From contig JBMHDH010000028.1 in the NCBI GenBank assembly GCA_049889495.1, positions 1 to 32,927 on the forward strand: 32,927 nucleotides of DNA, read 5' to 3'. Both the position numbers and the translations under genes were made by a program. The notes under the pieces are model-generated. The model searched no databases. It had not been told where the DNA came from and saw only the letters and a list, made by a program, of their open reading frames with translations. Origin of the DNA: UBA685 sp049889495 (lineage in GTDB: Bacteria > Pseudomonadota > Alphaproteobacteria > Puniceispirillales > Puniceispirillaceae). Of this stretch, positions 7,913-15,686 are shown piece after piece (within the stretch, counting starts at the first letter, position 1; each line of letters starts with the position of its first letter).

Positions 7913-7992
7913 CATCTGTCTAATGACGACATCATGGCATCTGTCTTATGACGACATCATGGCATCTGTCTTGTGACGACATCATGGCATCC
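7913..7992 (-). repeat. Three-copy 25-bp tandem repeat within the corrinoid cluster
   Basis: About 3.2 near-identical 25-bp units start at 7913, 7938 and 7963. Each begins CATCTGTCTTATGACG (plus strand) and ends ACATCATGG. They differ only at the base or two after CTGTCT. A partial fourth match, CTTATGACG, lies near 8012. Each unit contains ATGA-N5-TCAT, a short inverted repeat, so the array looks like a row of evenly spaced dyads. It lies in the 276-bp gap upstream of the reductase-like gene (minus strand). The unit length is not a multiple of three and no gene covers it. Confidence 0.85.
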
Positions 7993-8075
7993 CAACAGAT
8001 GCGTCACGCAACCTCTTATGACGGGCAAAAACAGGGTAAGGATAGCCGAAAACGAAATTGACGACTGGCAGGGTA

Positions 8076-8390
8076 TTATTCCCCTGCAAAGCCCCCATTT
8101 TCAACAAGCCTCTTTACACGATCTGAGGCATAATCTGCTTCTAAGCTGTCGGCTAGGCGCTTGGCTTCTGCCTCTAGATCATCAGAACAATCTGCTGGCT
8201 CACCTTTGCGCCAATCAGCCAGATAATCATCTGTTGAATCAGCACCAGCGCGCATTGCGGCTTCGTCAATGGCAAGCGCAAACCGACGATGCAGCTCAAT
8301 CTTTGCCTGCTCTCTTTTGCGACCTCTGCCTTTTTCGGCAATGACTTGGGCTGGAATATCGCGCCAATATAAAATCGTAATCTGTGCCAT
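8076..8390 (-). CDS. Small 'virulence factor' family protein (PF13769-like), function unknown
   Basis: This 104-residue protein begins MAQITILYWRDIPAQVI and is charged, soluble and free of a signal peptide or membrane segment. I recognise the YWRDIPAQVI N-terminus and the following basic segment (EKGRGRKREQAKIEL) as the small family labelled 'virulence factor' in databases. That name says nothing about its role here. The ATG at 8390 is chosen over an in-frame start 18 bp upstream because AAGGAG lies 7 bases before it. It is encoded between DUF1638 and the reductase-like gene, all on the same strand, so a role in corrinoid or C1 chemistry is an inference from context. Confidence 0.75.
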   Translation of the reverse strand: MAQITILYWRDIPAQVIAEKGRGRKREQAKIELHRRFALAIDEAAMRAGADSTDDYLADWRKGEPADCSDDLEAEAKRLADSLEADYASDRVKRLVENGGFAGE

Positions 8391-8407
8391 CAGATGGCTC
8401 CTTATCA

Positions 8408-8444
8408 TTTGGTGAGGTTATTTGGGTGAGGTAATTTAGATGAG
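8408..8444. repeat. Degenerate 13-14 bp tandem repeat in the DUF1638 to virulence-factor spacer
   Basis: Three consecutive related units read TTTGGTGAGGTTA, TTTGGGTGAGGTAA and TTTAGATGAG on the plus strand. They fill most of the 66-bp gap between the two minus-strand genes. No obvious hairpin is formed. Confidence 0.6.
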
Positions 8445-8456
8445 AATGCACGCCGC

Positions 8457-9086
8457 CTAGGCTTGCGTGGCTTGTTTGATGAAATTGTGAAATTCGCCAT
8501 AGCCTGTCAGGCGATAATCATAACGCAAGCCAAGTTCTTCAGCGCATTTTTTTGCTTTTTCCACCAATTTTTCATCCTCATATTGTGCCAGATATAAAAA
8601 CCGCGTGTAATGCTGAAAATACATGTCTCGCAATTCAGGATGGGCCCGTAATCCCATGCCTTTCATTACGATCCTCTCAAAATGTCGGACCATATAATCT
8701 GTGACGAAAAACGTGCCTAATTCTTGTTCCATTTCATCATCAAACACCGCTTTTCCCATGAACATTTCATAGCAATGCGGCCCTGCAATGCGTTCGATAT
8801 CCTCGTCACGCAAAAGCTGGTCAATCTCGCCACCTGTGCCACAATCGCCATAGGCCACAAGAATGTGGCGGTTTTGTTTTTTGAGATGAGAAATCTTCTT
8901 GCGCAAGCCTGGCACAATTTTTTCAGGCCGATTATGCCAAGACGCAGGAAGGCAGGTTAGATCAACCTGCCCTTCTGGAAATTGTTTTAAGATATCAAGC
9001 AATTCTTTGGCCAAGGCACCGCACCCAATAATGGTGACACCATAAGGTGCACTACCATCATTATGTGCTGTTGCTTGGTCAGCCAT
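8457..9086 (-). CDS. DUF1638 family protein in corrinoid operon
   Basis: This 209-residue soluble protein has DUF1638 hallmarks: IIGCGALAKEL near the N-terminus (C22), a YGDCGTGG motif (C82) and GPHCYEMF (H104, C105), plus C45. The conserved cysteines and histidines suggest a metal or cofactor site, but no biochemical function is established to my knowledge. DUF1638 genes are recurrently found beside corrinoid methyltransferase genes in methanogens and bacteria, and here it starts 11 bp after the corrinoid protein's stop codon. No good Shine-Dalgarno is visible, so translation is probably coupled to the upstream gene. A role in loading, protecting or repairing the corrinoid protein is a reasonable guess, not shown. 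Confidence 0.82.
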   Translation of the reverse strand: MADQATAHNDGSAPYGVTIIGCGALAKELLDILKQFPEGQVDLTCLPASWHNRPEKIVPGLRKKISHLKKQNRHILVAYGDCGTGGEIDQLLRDEDIERIAGPHCYEMFMGKAVFDDEMEQELGTFFVTDYMVRHFERIVMKGMGLRAHPELRDMYFQHYTRFLYLAQYEDEKLVEKAKKCAEELGLRYDYRLTGYGEFHNFIKQATQA

Positions 9087-9097
9087 GCGTTTGCGGC

Positions 9098-9799
9098 TTA
9101 AGATGCGGCCTGTGCGGCAAATTTCTTGGCAATCAAATCTTTTGCGGTTTCAACAGCCACAGCTGCGTCACGGCAATAAGCATCTGCGCCAACTGATTCA
9201 CCAAAGGCTTCGTTAAGCGGCGCGCCGCCCACAAGCACAATGTAATCATCACGAATGCCTTTTTCGATCATCGCATCAACAACGACCTTCATATAAGGCA
9301 TTGTGGTTGTAAGCAAAGCAGACATACCAAGAATGTCTGGCTTGTGCTCTTCAATCGCATCAAGGTAATTTTCAACTGGGTTATTAATGCCAATATCAAT
9401 CACATCAAAACCAGCGCCTTCTAGCATCATTGACACCAAGTTTTTGCCAATATCGTGGATGTCACCTTTTACAGTGCCGATCACAACGGTACCAACACGC
9501 GGTGCGCCTGTTTCAGCCAATAGCGGGCGCAAGACAGTCATGCCAGATTTCATCGCATTCGCAGCCATCAACACTTCTGGCACGAACAAAATACCATCAC
9601 GGAAGTCGATACCAACAATGGTCATGCCTTCAACCAATGCTTTGGTCAAAACATCATAAGGCGTCCAATTCCGTTCAAGAAGAATATTCACACCTTCCAC
9701 GATTTCTTCCTGCATGCCATCATACAGGTCATCATGCATTTGTTGTACAAGCTCTTCATCGTCTAGTTCAGATAGGATGATATCGTCTTCGTCTGCCAT
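9098..9799 (-). CDS. Methyltransferase cognate corrinoid protein (cobalamin-binding, MtbC/MetH-like)
   Basis: This 233-residue protein has a helical cap domain (about 15-95, with GIDFRDGILFVPEVLMAANAM) and then a Rossmann-like B12 domain. The base-off signature is DIHDIGKN (113-120), with H115 as the lower cobalt ligand, followed by SALLTTTM and GGAPLN. Such proteins carry the methyl group on cobalt between a substrate methyltransferase and a THF methyltransferase. The acidic N-terminus (ADEDDIILSELDDEEL) is longer than in many relatives. It is the first gene of the leftward cluster, with a strong SD (AAGGGAG) 6 bases before the ATG. It is larger than a bare B12 domain, matching stand-alone corrinoid proteins and the corresponding MetH module. 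Confidence 0.92.
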   Translation of the reverse strand: MADEDDIILSELDDEELVQQMHDDLYDGMQEEIVEGVNILLERNWTPYDVLTKALVEGMTIVGIDFRDGILFVPEVLMAANAMKSGMTVLRPLLAETGAPRVGTVVIGTVKGDIHDIGKNLVSMMLEGAGFDVIDIGINNPVENYLDAIEEHKPDILGMSALLTTTMPYMKVVVDAMIEKGIRDDYIVLVGGAPLNEAFGESVGADAYCRDAAVAVETAKDLIAKKFAAQAAS

Positions 9800-9949
9800 G
9801 TGACACTCCCTTGGTTAGGCGCAATTTGCACCGTTCATACTTCCAACAGCTAAATCATTTGAAGCCTTTTGACAAATCACATCTTTCGACTGATTCTATT
9901 CGCAAGGCGACATTTCCACCATTCGGCTATGATTTCCATTGAAATATGG

Positions 9950-10513
9950 TTAATTTTCTTGGTCTGTCTCGATTTGGTATTTGGTAATGATAGGCACAGT
10001 TGCCACCGCAAAAGCCAATGATAAGCCTGTCAGGCCAAAGACTTTAAAATTGACCCACGAATCAGTTGATAATGTCCGCCATGCAATTTCATTGGCAACA
10101 GCTGTGCTAGCAAACATCGCCATCCAAATATAGGTCATTTTGCGCCAGCCTTCATCTTGCATTTGCATTTGCCCGCCAAGCATCGCTTTTAAAGGATTGC
10201 GGCCCAAAAGCTGGCCAGCCCCAAGTCCAATCGCAAAAAGAGCCGAAATCACAGTTGGCTTAATTTTGATAAAAAATTCATCTTCAGTAACCAGCGTCAA
10301 ACCGCCAAACAGCACCACCGCCACACACCCAATGGCTGGCACCATGGGAATTCGTCTATCAAGATGCCAAGACAGGCCAAGCGCAATCACCGTTGCCACC
10401 ACCAACACAGCCGTGCCGTAAAAAATACCAGCGGCGTAATTGGTCACAAAAAACAAAATCAATGGCCCAAATTCGAGCATAGGTCTTGATTTATGGGCTT
10501 TGGCTTCAGTCAT
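9950..10513 (-). CDS. yciB: Inner-membrane septation protein A family (YciB/IspZ)
   Basis: This 187-residue protein has about five to six membrane helices. It carries the YciB signature FGPLILFFVTNYAAGIFYGTA near the N-terminus, GGLTLVTEDEFFIKIKPT, and ANEIAWRTLSTDSWVNFKVFGLTG. The family affects septation, cell envelope and membrane potential; its precise function is unsettled. It follows dusA by 24 bp on the same strand, so the two are probably co-transcribed. The downstream 150 bp before the corrinoid gene should contain that cluster's promoter, although I cannot place -10/-35 boxes there. Confidence 0.9.
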   Translation of the reverse strand: MTEAKAHKSRPMLEFGPLILFFVTNYAAGIFYGTAVLVVATVIALGLSWHLDRRIPMVPAIGCVAVVLFGGLTLVTEDEFFIKIKPTVISALFAIGLGAGQLLGRNPLKAMLGGQMQMQDEGWRKMTYIWMAMFASTAVANEIAWRTLSTDSWVNFKVFGLTGLSLAFAVATVPIITKYQIETDQEN

Positions 10514-10537
10514 GATTTCGTTACCTTAGGAAAAGGG

Positions 10538-11584
10538 TTAAAGTGGGGTTGATAGTTGTACAGATTGTTTTTCAGCATGCAAGGCTTCGATCATCTGAGC
10601 GGCTTCGACCATCATCTGCGGGTCTTGTGATAATCGCATATCTTCACCCAAGATGCGGCGCCATTGGCGCGCGCCTGCAAACCCATTATAAAGGCCAAGC
10701 ATATGACGTGTCAGCGCATGTAATTTGATGTCTTGGTCAGCCAAATTTTGCGCATAAACTGCCATTTTTTCCACAACAGATAGCCGTGACACCGCATCTC
10801 TGGCAAAGGCCTGTTCCCCAATTTCGGAGAGAATATAAGGGGATTTATAAGCTGCCCTGCCAATCATCACACCATCAAATCGTTCCATTTCGCGCACCGC
10901 ATCTGTGGCCGTGACAAGACCGCCATTTAAATAAATCGCAAGATCTGGGCGACGGGTTTTTAACCGAAAGGCTCTGTCATAATTTAGGGGCGGAATTTCA
11001 CGATTTTCCTTTGGGCTTAAGCCTTGAAGCCACGCTTTGCGCGCATGCAAATAGATAACAGATACCCCTGCATCAGCCACCGCATCCACAAAGCGGTCCA
11101 ACCCTTCTTCTTCATCCATATCATCAATGCCAATGCGGCATTTCACAGTGACAGGACAAGGCGCAACCGCTGCCATCGCCGCCATACAATCCGCCACCAA
11201 ATCAGGCTCTGCCATCAAACAAGCCCCAAATTTGCCAGATTGCACCCTGTCAGACGGGCATCCCACATTTAAGTTAATTTCATCAAAGCCATAAGGGGTA
11301 ACAGTCTGCACCGCCTCTGCCAAACGGGAGGGATCAGATCCACCCAATTGCAAAGCAAGCGGATGCTCGCTGTTATCATGAGAACAAAAACGTTCTGGCC
11401 CAGCATGCAAAATCGCCTCTGCTGTGACCATCTCAGTAAATAGCAACGCGTCCGCACTCAAAGCGCGATGAAACACACGGCAATGACGATCCGTCCAATC
11501 CATCATCGGTGCGACAGACAGGCGGCGGTCAATGCCATCTGCGGCTTGTGATTGGTTTGGGTTATTTGCAGATTTTAAATCCAT
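10538..11584 (-). CDS. dusA: tRNA-dihydrouridine synthase DusA
   Basis: This protein of about 348 residues has the Dus N-terminal motif LSVAPMMDWTDRHCR, ALQLGGSDP, the catalytic-cysteine segment NLNVGCPSDRVQSGKFGACLM and VTVKCRIGID. It also has YLHARKAWLQGLSPKENREIPPLNYDR, NGG and GVMIGRAAY for FMN and tRNA binding. The AWLQGLSPKENR segment is typical of DusA, which reduces U20/U20a in tRNA. The ATG at 11584 is preferred over an in-frame GTG at 11593; neither has a clear SD. It lies upstream of yciB in the same orientation. Confidence 0.93.
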   Translation of the reverse strand: MDLKSANNPNQSQAADGIDRRLSVAPMMDWTDRHCRVFHRALSADALLFTEMVTAEAILHAGPERFCSHDNSEHPLALQLGGSDPSRLAEAVQTVTPYGFDEINLNVGCPSDRVQSGKFGACLMAEPDLVADCMAAMAAVAPCPVTVKCRIGIDDMDEEEGLDRFVDAVADAGVSVIYLHARKAWLQGLSPKENREIPPLNYDRAFRLKTRRPDLAIYLNGGLVTATDAVREMERFDGVMIGRAAYKSPYILSEIGEQAFARDAVSRLSVVEKMAVYAQNLADQDIKLHALTRHMLGLYNGFAGARQWRRILGEDMRLSQDPQMMVEAAQMIEALHAEKQSVQLSTPL

Positions 11585-11721
11585 CGATGTCACAATAACT
11601 TATGAGGTTTAAAAATTTTATCTGTTCCCTGGTCCTAACAGACCATCTTTTATTTTGCGCCTTATCTATAGCGCAAGATAGGTCAGAAAACCAAATATTA
11701 TCCTAAAAATGGCATGCAGCT

Positions 11722-13014
11722 TTAAGAGGCACTATGCACATCATTGGTTGGTTTCAGCCATAACAGGGCGGCGAAACCAACCCCTGCTATAAAGGACAAA
11801 ATAATCATAACAGTCATGAAATGATCAAGCTGGCTGGCAAATAACCAACCACCTACTGACGGGCCAATCCCCATGCCAAGCACACGCAACATCGACGTCC
11901 AGCCTTTGGCTCTGCCATAGATTTCTGCGCGAAAATACAAATTTGTGACAAACCCATAGGTGACTGTCAAAATCCCATTACTCATGCCGAATAATATCAT
12001 CGCAAGCAGCGCAATCGCAACAGATGGGATTTGCACCAACCACAAAGATAGCGGCATCATCACATAGGCGATCACCCCTGTTAATCTGGCATCAATATGA
12101 TGACCAAAGCGCATTTCCAAATAGCGGCCTACCACCTGAAATGGCCCAAATAGGCTTGCCAAAAACACAGCCAAGGTCATGTCATCAAATAACAAATCAA
12201 ACCAGCTGATTAAAAAGATCGTGGTCGCCGCAAAAAAGACATAATGAATGCCGCCAGATAACGATAACAAAATAAGACTTTTTTGTTCGGCTGGTTTCAT
12301 CAAGTGCCAGCGAAAGGGCGCCATCTGTTTTTGTTGCCTGATCACAGAGATGGGGGTTTTTCGACTTAATGATAAGACCACGATAGAGGCGCTTGCCAAA
12401 ATCGCAGCAACGACACTGGTGCTGCCAAATAACCCGATCAAGGATAATAACGGCAACAGGCTGATCCATGCCAAAGAGCTTGCGACACCGCCATAAAAGC
12501 TGATGATGGATATTTGTTTTCTGGAATTGACCTCATCTAGTTGCACCGCCGCACTGAACGCCACCTCATAGGCTGATAGGCCAAGCGCAAGTGAGATCAA
12601 TAACAAACAACCGCCAACATAAATTAATGGCGAGACAAACTGCCAGATAAAAGGCGCAGCGCCTGTGCCAATCAGACCCAAGAAAAACATGCCAATTGCG
12701 CCAAGCAAAAAGCCAGCTGACATCACCTTTAATGCACCAAAGCGGTCACAACCATCCCCAATGACGGGCATCAGCAGGCCTTGCACAATCATAGAGCCAC
12801 TGATCAAAGCTAATATAGCCGCCTCTGATAGACCACTGGCCGCGCTTAAATAAGGCTTTAACGCCGCAAACCCATAAAATAACAGCCCATAGGCCAAGAT
12901 TTGCGATATTCCCAAATAATGCACAGGCACCCTTGGTGGAACCATCGCGGCGTGCCGATTGCCTGCTTTACGCGCCTGATTATCTGAGATTTTGGGAGGA
13001 AGCGCTTTGGTCAT
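11722..13014 (-). CDS. MFS transporter, substrate unknown
   Basis: This 430-residue protein has twelve predicted membrane segments and a short cytoplasmic N-terminus of about 25 residues. It has the major facilitator pattern: the loop 2-3 region DGCDRFGALKVMSAGFLLG corresponds to the GxxxDRxGRR-type motif, and a pseudo-repeat occurs in the second half. No substrate-specific motif is recognisable. The gene begins 6 bp after the stop of the PHP phosphoesterase gene, so the pair is likely one transcript. The transported compound might be a substrate or product of that hydrolase, but this is inference. Confidence 0.85.
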   Translation of the reverse strand: MTKALPPKISDNQARKAGNRHAAMVPPRVPVHYLGISQILAYGLLFYGFAALKPYLSAASGLSEAAILALISGSMIVQGLLMPVIGDGCDRFGALKVMSAGFLLGAIGMFFLGLIGTGAAPFIWQFVSPLIYVGGCLLLISLALGLSAYEVAFSAAVQLDEVNSRKQISIISFYGGVASSLAWISLLPLLSLIGLFGSTSVVAAILASASIVVLSLSRKTPISVIRQQKQMAPFRWHLMKPAEQKSLILLSLSGGIHYVFFAATTIFLISWFDLLFDDMTLAVFLASLFGPFQVVGRYLEMRFGHHIDARLTGVIAYVMMPLSLWLVQIPSVAIALLAMILFGMSNGILTVTYGFVTNLYFRAEIYGRAKGWTSMLRVLGMGIGPSVGGWLFASQLDHFMTVMIILSFIAGVGFAALLWLKPTNDVHSAS

Positions 13015-13020
13015 CTAGGC

Positions 13021-13953
13021 CTATGAGCGATCTGTTTCAAATAGATCTTTTTTCCAATAGGGGTTTGACCACGCTCTGCCGCCATCCTTATTCAAAATCG
13101 TAACCCGAAACCAATCAGCATCAAATTCAGCCAAGTCAAATTCTGCGCGCGTGATGTTGTTGCCATGTGCGGATTGCGCCATATGACCTTGGCCAGATAC
13201 CATAATATGCTGGGCAGGATCTGTTTCAACAATCAGCTTTGTGCCATCAAGAGCTAGGGTTTTAATGACCGCCCCTGATGACGAATAATGACGGCCTTGC
13301 TTTAGCGCAGTGACAATAGATGCGGCATCCAAATCCGCTGCGACCATAACCCAACCGCCGCCCCAATCAGGGGTATGAAAATGGCTGTCATCTGTTGCGG
13401 TAAATGTGATCTTTTTGCCTTCTTGCAGCAAATAATCTGCGACTGCCACGCCGCTGCCTCTGTTGGAGTTTACCACACAGCTGTAATTATGAATTTCAAC
13501 CGCATGCGCCGCGCTGACCGACATCGCTTCTTCCATCGTCATGCTGTACCATTCAGGATGCGCAATTGACACAAAAGCCCCTGCATCAAGGGCGCGTTGC
13601 ACCATCTCTGGGCCTGTTTCATCATCACCTGCCACAGCAAAATCAAGCGGCAATCCATTTGCCACAATATGCCATAGCCCGTCATTATCATAGGCTTTGC
13701 CAAAACAATGTAATTCAGCAGAGGCAATGGTGATAAAATCACCTTTGTTCAGGGCGCTTGCATCAAGCACCCTTTTGGCCGCATAGCGTTCATCACGCCA
13801 TAAATGATCAGAAAGGGCGATAAAATCATACCCTAGATTATAATAAGCTGATACCACCTCTTCTGGTGACAAAGCCCCATCTGAATGGGTGGAATGGCCA
13901 TGTAAATTACCACGCAACAAAGGATGATCTGTATCAAAGGGAGGCAAATGTCT
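13021..13953 (-). CDS. PHP-domain metal-dependent phosphoesterase/hydrolase
   Basis: This 310-residue protein shows the PHP metal-site motifs in order: LHGHSTHSDG, FIALSDHLW, IASAELHCFG, VSIAHPEWY and FTATDDSHFH. The layout resembles stand-alone CehA/McbA-type or phosphoesterase PHP proteins rather than DNA polymerase or HisK enzymes. The C-terminal 70 residues form a separate segment ending WSNPYWKKDLFETDRS. The ATG at 13953 is preferred over an ATG at 13986 because AGGA lies six bases before it, and it gives the usual start just ahead of the first motif. The substrate is unknown; co-transcription with the MFS transporter suggests uptake or export of a related compound. Confidence 0.82.
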   Translation of the reverse strand, partial: RHLPPFDTDHPLLRGNLHGHSTHSDGALSPEEVVSAYYNLGYDFIALSDHLWRDERYAAKRVLDASALNKGDFITIASAELHCFGKAYDNDGLWHIVANGLPLDFAVAGDDETGPEMVQRALDAGAFVSIAHPEWYSMTMEEAMSVSAAHAVEIHNYSCVVNSNRGSGVAVADYLLQEGKKITFTATDDSHFHTPDWGGGWVMVAADLDAASIVTALKQGRHYSSSGAVIKTLALDGTKLIVETDPAQHIMVSGQGHMAQSAHGNNITRAEFDLAEFDADWFRVTILNKDGGRAWSNPYWKKDLFETDRS

Positions 13954-14008
13954 CATCACAAATCCTATCTTTCTGGCCCCTATCATAACTATTTAAGGTT
14001 ATCGAACG

Positions 14009-14314
14009 TTAAAACGGAAACCTGTTATTTTGCGACTGCTTTGTAATGATGGATAATGGCTGATCTTTTGCCAAAGGCATACAAATAAATTTCGGCGGGC
14101 TCATCTCAACTTCGCGCATTTCAATGCCAATATTCTGTGCTTTGGCAAAACAATCTCCTGCCGCATCAAACCGCATGCCGCTATCGATATAATCACCAGC
14201 TAGCACCCACACCAAAAGATAATCTGCTTCAGCAGAAAAACGCGCTTTCACAGGAGATGATAGGATGGCAAAAAGCACAAGCCATAATAAAGCCAATTTA
14301 CCCATCATCTTCAT
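14009..14314 (-). CDS. Small exported protein, unknown function
   Basis: This ORF of about 101 residues starts MKMMGKLALLWLVLFAILSS and has a clear Sec-type signal peptide, with likely cleavage after PVKA (residue 24). The mature part is about 77 residues with two cysteines (C55 in AGDCF and C78 in FICMP), which could form a periplasmic disulphide. It overlaps the end of the upstream HisD-like gene by 17 bp, implying translational coupling. ATGs at 14308 and 14305 are equally possible starts. I do not recognise the family. Confidence 0.65.
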   Translation of the reverse strand: MKMMGKLALLWLVLFAILSSPVKARFSAEADYLLVWVLAGDYIDSGMRFDAAGDCFAKAQNIGIEMREVEMSPPKFICMPLAKDQPLSIITKQSQNNRFPF

Positions 14315-15632
14315 CCTGCAAGATCTTTGTCCGTAGGGATGACACCGCATTGGCATGCGCATCAAATCCTTCATAACGGGCAAAGATTTCTGTTTTTGGC
14401 CCCATTTCGGCAAAACCTGTTTTATCGACCATACCAACAGATGACATTTTCATGAAATCCATCACACCAAGCGGCGAATGAATATGCGCGGCGGCTGATG
14501 TTGGCAGCACACAATTGGGCCCCATCATGTAATTGGCAAGAGACCCTGCGGCATATTCGCCAAGCAATACTTCAGACGCATTGGTGATAAATGGCAGATG
14601 CGCTTCGGCATCTTTTGACAAGATCTGGCAATGTTCAGGCGCATAATCATTGATAAATTGATAGGCTTGTTCTTTGGTTTTGGTCAAAACAATCCCGCCA
14701 CGTGGTCCCGCCAACACTGTCGAGGCATAATCAACACGTTCATCACTCATCTGGCTGTAAAATTCTGGAATATGTGATGCGGCTTTCATAGCCAACTCTT
14801 TTGACCATGTGACAAGAAAGCCTGAGCTGTCAGCCCCATGTTCTGTTTCAATCAAAATATCAAGCGCGGCCAATTTGGGCGAGACACTGTCATCGGCTAA
14901 GACGATCACTTCAGATGGGCCAGCAGGAAGGCGTGATGATATGTGATCAGCTAGCCGTTTTTTTGCCGCCACAAACCACGGGCTGCCAGGCCCTTCGATT
15001 TTAAGGCATTTTGGCAATGTCTGTGTACCAAAGGCCGCCGCCGCCACCGCCAAGGGACCACCAGCGCGTGCCACTTTTTTCACACCAGCCAAACGCGCCG
15101 CCACCAATGTCGCAGGGTCAATGCTGCCATCTGGGCCAGGAGGTGTTAAAATAATCGGATCTGGCACGCCTGCAACAACCGCAGGGATCGCTGTCATCAA
15201 GGTTACAGATGGGAAAGAACCCTTACCGCGCGGCGAATAAAGCGCAACAGATTCAATCGGGCTGGCACGTTCGCCCACTTTAACGCCTGGGCGAATCTCT
15301 GTCCACCAGATATCTTGTGGCTTTTGCATCTCGTGAAAACGGCGGATATTATCAGCCGCATAGCGCAACACATCGATAAAATTATCATCAAGCGCATCAA
15401 AGGCGGCATCAAATTCTGCCTCGCTTGCCAAAAGATGATCAGGATCAACAACCGCACCATCAAATTGCGCAATAAATCGCGCAATCGCAACATCGCCTTC
15501 TTGGCGCACAGCTTCGATCACTGGTGCCACTTTTTCAAGATAGCCAGATAGATCATCTTCTTCGCGCACACATAATGCGGCACGCTCAGCATCTGACATG
15601 CTATCATAATCAAAAAGCGCGATTTCTTTCAT
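14298..15632 (-). CDS. Histidinol dehydrogenase-family protein with altered zinc-ligand positions
   Basis: This 444-residue protein is collinear with HisD: the NAD-binding region SPRGKGSFPSVTLMTAIPAVVAGV, EGPGSPW, AGPSEVIVLAD, the catalytic pair E333-H334 in APEHC, GPNCVLPT and the late H426 in GFDAHANAV. HisD performs the last two oxidations of histidine synthesis. By alignment from memory with enterobacterial HisD, ligand Q259 is E262 here and D360 is N367, while the two His ligands (H265, H426) are kept. The usual GGAQA stretch reads AGGPLAV. This could be the organism's only HisD or a paralogue with another substrate, for example like HpsN sulfopropanediol dehydrogenase. No other his gene is nearby. 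It lies downstream of DUF1491. Confidence 0.8.
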   Translation of the reverse strand: MKEIALFDYDSMSDAERAALCVREEDDLSGYLEKVAPVIEAVRQEGDVAIARFIAQFDGAVVDPDHLLASEAEFDAAFDALDDNFIDVLRYAADNIRRFHEMQKPQDIWWTEIRPGVKVGERASPIESVALYSPRGKGSFPSVTLMTAIPAVVAGVPDPIILTPPGPDGSIDPATLVAARLAGVKKVARAGGPLAVAAAAFGTQTLPKCLKIEGPGSPWFVAAKKRLADHISSRLPAGPSEVIVLADDSVSPKLAALDILIETEHGADSSGFLVTWSKELAMKAASHIPEFYSQMSDERVDYASTVLAGPRGGIVLTKTKEQAYQFINDYAPEHCQILSKDAEAHLPFITNASEVLLGEYAAGSLANYMMGPNCVLPTSAAAHIHSPLGVMDFMKMSSVGMVDKTGFAEMGPKTEIFARYEGFDAHANAVSSLRTKILQDEDDG

Positions 15633-15686
15633 TGATCTCTCTTATTCTTCTCTGTGTTAGATGGCTATGTTCTGATCATAGCTGTC

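Noticed and set aside
7913..7992. Possible CRISPR array
   Set aside because: The 25-bp units are directly adjacent with no spacers and only about three copies; no cas genes are nearby.
7800..8075. Cobalamin or SAM riboswitch upstream of the MetF-like gene
   Set aside because: I looked for a B12-box-like AGCCAGGAGACCTGCC motif and for SAM/SAH aptamer cores and found none.
11655..11676. Hairpin TTGCGC-N10-GCGCAA after the MFS gene, considered as a terminator
   Set aside because: The stem is short and no T run follows in the direction of the gene; left uncalled.
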